A stretch of DNA of 64,000 nt from Alphaproteobacteria bacterium (GTDB lineage: Bacteria > Pseudomonadota > Alphaproteobacteria > Ferrovibrionales > Ferrovibrionaceae): positions 1-64,000 of the forward strand of contig JAFKFH010000020.1 of assembly GCA_017307375.1 (NCBI GenBank), in the 5' to 3' direction. Numbering within the stretch: the first letter of the stretch is position 1; each line of letters opens with the position of its first letter. Below are positions 61,492-64,000 of the stretch, piece by piece. The notes below the pieces were generated by a model that was not told where the DNA came from, made no database searches, and was given only the letters and a program-made list of their open reading frames with translations. The position numbers were made by a program, and so were the translations under genes.

Positions 61492-62382
61492 ATGTCTCGC
61501 CTCGCCGAAATCGAACTGTTCGTCGCCCTGGCCGAGGAGGATGGCTTTTCCGCCGCCGCCCGCCGCCTGGGCCTGTCGCAGTCGGCGGTCAGCCGGGGCC
61601 TCAAACGGCTGGAGGACCGGATCGGAACCCGGCTGATCGCACGGACCACCCGGCGAATGAACCTGACCGATTCCGGCCTCGCCTTCCTCGGCCGGTGCCG
61701 CCAGATCCTGGCCGACCTGGCCGAGGCCGAGGATGCGCTGGCCGCGGCCGCCGACCTGCCGCGCGGCCGGCTGCGTGTCTCCTGCGCCTCGGCCTTCGGC
61801 CGCCGCCATGTCGTGCCGTTGCTGCCCGGCTTCCGCCGGCTCTACCCCGGCATCGAGGTCGACCTGGAGTTGAACGACCGCTATGTCGATTTTGTCGGCG
61901 ATGCCGTCGACCTGGCCATCCGCCTCGGCCCGCCCGACGGACAGGACCTGGCGGTCCGCCGCCTCGGCGAGGCGCGGCGGATCCTCTGCGCCGCGCCGGG
62001 TTATCTCGACGGACGTCCGGTCCCGACGGCGCCGCGCGATCTCGCCCGGCACGAATGCCTGATCCTCAGCGTCTATGGCGGGCGCGATCGCTGGCGGTTC
62101 ACCGCGGCCGACGGCGCGATCGCCACGACCCGGGTCGGCGGCGCGATCAGGTTGAACGATGCCGAGGCGCTGCGCATCGCGGCCCTCGCGGGCGGCGGCA
62201 TCACCATCCTGCCCGACTATATCGCCGGGGAGGATCTGGCGGCCGGCCGCCTGGTCGAGGTCATGCCGGGCTGGCGCTTGCCGGCAGTGCCGATCTTCGT
62301 CGTGCTGCCCGAGCGCCGGCTGCAAAGCCGGCGCGTCCGCTGCTTCGTCGACCATCTCGCCGCGACGCTTCGCTTGCGCTAA
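61492..62382 (+). CDS. LysR-type regulator
   Basis: A 296-residue LTTR with HTH LFVALAEEDGFSAAARRLGL and SQSAVSRGLKRLEDRIGTRL, and effector domain LRVSCASAFGRRHVVPLLPGF, LNDRYVDFVGDAVDLAIRLG. This is the CrgA/AaeR-like group. Divergent from the nitroreductase, which it probably regulates; the gap contains CTCATGCATGA, a possible part of the binding site. Confidence 0.92.
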   Translation: MSRLAEIELFVALAEEDGFSAAARRLGLSQSAVSRGLKRLEDRIGTRLIARTTRRMNLTDSGLAFLGRCRQILADLAEAEDALAAAADLPRGRLRVSCASAFGRRHVVPLLPGFRRLYPGIEVDLELNDRYVDFVGDAVDLAIRLGPPDGQDLAVRRLGEARRILCAAPGYLDGRPVPTAPRDLARHECLILSVYGGRDRWRFTAADGAIATTRVGGAIRLNDAEALRIAALAGGGITILPDYIAGEDLAAGRLVEVMPGWRLPAVPIFVVLPERRLQSRRVRCFVDHLAATLRLR

Positions 62383-62412
62383 CCTCGCGCCGACCGACTT
62401 TGGGGGAACGCC

Positions 62413-63249
62413 GTGGACGAACTGAACTACCGCGAATACAAGATCATCCTGACTGCCGACCGCTTCGAAGAAGGCAAGCACACCTTTGCCCGCTTCCGCG
62501 ACATCGTCTTCGGTACCGCAAAGACGCTGAAAATCGGCCTGCTGAAGCCGCCTTCGGTCGATTTCCGGGTGCGCGAGGTCCGCTTCTTCGACACGCCGGA
62601 CGGCGAGCTCTACCGCAATCACTTCATCCTGCGGTTCCGGCGCGGATTCACCAACTATTGGCCCGACGATGCGACCGAACTGGCGCTGAAATACCGCCAC
62701 CCGGATTTCGCGACGGCGCAGACGGTCGATCCCCGCGCCTTCCCGCAGGGGCCGCTCGACCGCATCAAGTTCAAGGAGGAGTTGCTGCCGCCCAAGGATG
62801 GCGGGGCGGGGATCCGCTCGATCTACTCCCACAACCTGATCAGCCCGACCCTGCAGATCCCGGACGACCGGTCGTTCAAGTCGATGTCCCATTTCCTGCC
62901 GGCGCTGGCAGCGATCAAGCTGCCGGCCAAGGCAGAGATCCTGCAGGTCGGCACGGTGGTCGAGGAAGTGTTGATGGAACTGGGCGAACTCGATTTCGGC
63001 GGCGGCATCAAGGCCAAGACCAACGTCGCGATCTGGCGCGACCGGGGCACGCACGAGATTCTGTGCGGCGAATATGCCTACCAGATCAAGTTCAAGAAAG
63101 GCTTCCCCGGCAATGCCCCCGGCCTGAAGCTGTCGGAAAAGTTCCTCCAGCACCTGCAGATCGAGGCGCCCGAATGGATGCTGCGCGGGGTGACCAAGAC
63201 CGCGCTGGTCTATGCCCGCACCGGCGTCGGGGGCAAGGCCCATGAGTGA
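62413..63249 (+). CDS. Uncharacterised protein, possible CYTH-like fold
   Basis: A 278-residue soluble protein starting with GTG 62413 after TTTGGGGGAACGCC. Alternating charged strands such as VRFFDTPDGELYRNHFILRF, TELALKYRHPDF and YAYQIKFKKGF resemble CYTH/triphosphate-tunnel proteins, where strand-borne Lys, Arg and Glu bind triphosphate and metal. The canonical N-terminal ExExK is not evident (REYKIIL is the nearest), so the assignment is tentative. It overlaps the chromate transporter gene by 8 bases and is probably co-transcribed with it. Confidence 0.7.
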   Translation: MDELNYREYKIILTADRFEEGKHTFARFRDIVFGTAKTLKIGLLKPPSVDFRVREVRFFDTPDGELYRNHFILRFRRGFTNYWPDDATELALKYRHPDFATAQTVDPRAFPQGPLDRIKFKEELLPPKDGGAGIRSIYSHNLISPTLQIPDDRSFKSMSHFLPALAAIKLPAKAEILQVGTVVEEVLMELGELDFGGGIKAKTNVAIWRDRGTHEILCGEYAYQIKFKKGFPGNAPGLKLSEKFLQHLQIEAPEWMLRGVTKTALVYARTGVGGKAHE

Positions 63250-63823
63250 GCGGCCGGCGCAGCGACCGCACGTCACGCTGTGGCGGATCTTCGCCGTATT
63301 CGGGCTGATCGGCGCGACCTCGTTCGGCGGCGGTGTCGTGGCCTATCTGCGCGCCCAGCTGGTCACGGCCACGGCCTGGCTCGACGACGGCGAATTCCTC
63401 GAACTGCTCGAGGTCAGCCAGACCCTGCCCGGGCTGAACGCGACGAACATGGCGGTGCTGGTCGGCGACAAACTGCGCGGCGTGCCCGGCGCGATCGCCG
63501 GCCTGATCGGCATGATGCTGCCGGGCAGCCTGTTCATCGCGATGCTGGGGGCCGCCTATGCGACCTACGGCGGGACGCATGTGGTGACCGCGGTCCTGGG
63601 TGGCGTCGCCGCCGCGGCGGTGGGCGTGATGACGGCGGTGACCGTGCAACTCGGGCGCAAGCAGCTCGATCGCTGGAGCGACCTGGTGCTGGTCGCGCTG
63701 ACGCTGATCGCGGTGTCGGGCTTCAAGCTGTCGCTGCTGACCGTGCTCGGCACCCTCGGTCCCGTGGCGGTGCTGCTGCACTGGCCGCACAAGGCCCGCG
63801 CCACCGGGGAAACCCGGCCGTGA
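63242..63823 (+). CDS. Chromate transporter, first CHR-domain subunit
   Basis: A 193-residue membrane protein with the CHR signature FGLIGATSFGGGVVAYLRAQ, EFLELLEVSQTLPGLNATNM and about six hydrophobic segments. Short-chain CHR proteins work as pairs encoded by adjacent genes; the second half follows with a 4-base GTGA overlap. The proline-glycine motif LPGLN replaces the usual PGP, so the substrate may differ from chromate. Confidence 0.9.
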   Translation: MSERPAQRPHVTLWRIFAVFGLIGATSFGGGVVAYLRAQLVTATAWLDDGEFLELLEVSQTLPGLNATNMAVLVGDKLRGVPGAIAGLIGMMLPGSLFIAMLGAAYATYGGTHVVTAVLGGVAAAAVGVMTAVTVQLGRKQLDRWSDLVLVALTLIAVSGFKLSLLTVLGTLGPVAVLLHWPHKARATGETRP

Positions 63824-64000
63824 ACGACCTTTCCCTGTTGATCCGCGCCTTCGCCGTCCTGTCGCTGCTTGCCGTGGGTGGCGGTTCGGCGATCCTGCCG
63901 GAAATGAAGCATGTCGTCGTCGACCAGTATCACTGGATCACGGCCGACGATTTCGACGACATCTACAGCCTGGGCCAGATGGCGCCGGGGCCCAACATGC
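63820..64000 (+). CDS. Chromate transporter, second CHR-domain subunit (partial)
   Basis: Begins with GTG 63820 overlapping the upstream stop and runs off the right edge after about 60 codons. It shows a hydrophobic helix (LIRAFAVLSLLAVGGGSAIL), then FDDIYSLGQMAPGPNM containing the CHR-family APGPN motif. Partner of the preceding short CHR protein. Confidence 0.88.
   Translation, partial: MNDLSLLIRAFAVLSLLAVGGGSAILPEMKHVVVDQYHWITADDFDDIYSLGQMAPGPNM

Overview
The window is GC-rich chromosomal DNA with dense, mostly ATGA- or GTGA-coupled operons. Gene content (tryptophan-to-anthranilate kynurenine pathway, several acyl-CoA dehydrogenases, an EcfG-type stress promoter, a Che3/Wsp-like chemosensory cluster, CsbD, MeaB) suggests a heterotrophic alphaproteobacterium, probably of the Rhodospirillales group; the genus cannot be read from the sequence. 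No phage, insertion sequence, plasmid or CRISPR signature was seen, and both edges cut genes (a delta-60 repeat protein on the left, the second half of a chromate transporter on the right).

Layout. 1-2.1 kb: truncated secreted delta-60 repeat protein. 2.2-5.1 kb: response regulator plus membrane histidine kinase. 5.1-5.3 kb: small CsbD stress protein behind a GGAAC-N17-CGTT promoter. 5.4-8.4 kb: kynurenine operon (formamidase, tryptophan dioxygenase, kynureninase) with a divergent Lrp regulator, followed by an AGE-family isomerase and a tandem TetR regulator. 11.4-15.1 kb: full-length paralog of the left-edge delta-60 protein. 15.3-17.2 kb: MFS transporter coupled to a LuxR-type regulator. 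17.2-29.6 kb: fatty/carboxylic acid catabolism (SDR, APH kinase, three acyl-CoA dehydrogenases, acyl-CoA ligase, SDR, quinone reductase, thiolase, FadJ-type bifunctional enzyme). 29.6-38.5 kb: a seven-gene chemosensory operon (CheW, CheR-TPR, CheW, CHASE3 receptor, CheA-REC, CheB, hybrid kinase). 38.6-40.4 kb: TerC protein, lipoprotein, tRNA-Phe. 40.6-45.7 kb: ParA-like ATPase, adenylate cyclase, P1 peptidase, solute-binding protein. 45.7-50.7 kb: DabAB inorganic-carbon transporter with divergent LysR. 50.8-58.5 kb: methyltransferase, TetR, a large atypical hybrid kinase, an OmpA-type lipoprotein, an Fe/2OG-oxygenase-like protein. 58.5-64 kb: thiolase, MeaB GTPase, nitroreductase, LysR, a CYTH-like protein and a split chromate transporter.

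The most unusual items are: a 1188-residue hybrid kinase at 52243-55809 in which both the DHp and the Hpt phospho-histidines are arginine while the ATPase and one receiver are intact; a Che3/Wsp-like operon whose CheB has a phospho-dead receiver and whose output is a hybrid kinase; two paralogous delta-60 repeat proteins 9 kb apart, one with an AT-rich 5' end; a split ACAD10/11 (APH kinase plus dehydrogenase) module; a tandem TetR-TetR regulator; and several clean operator-like palindromes.
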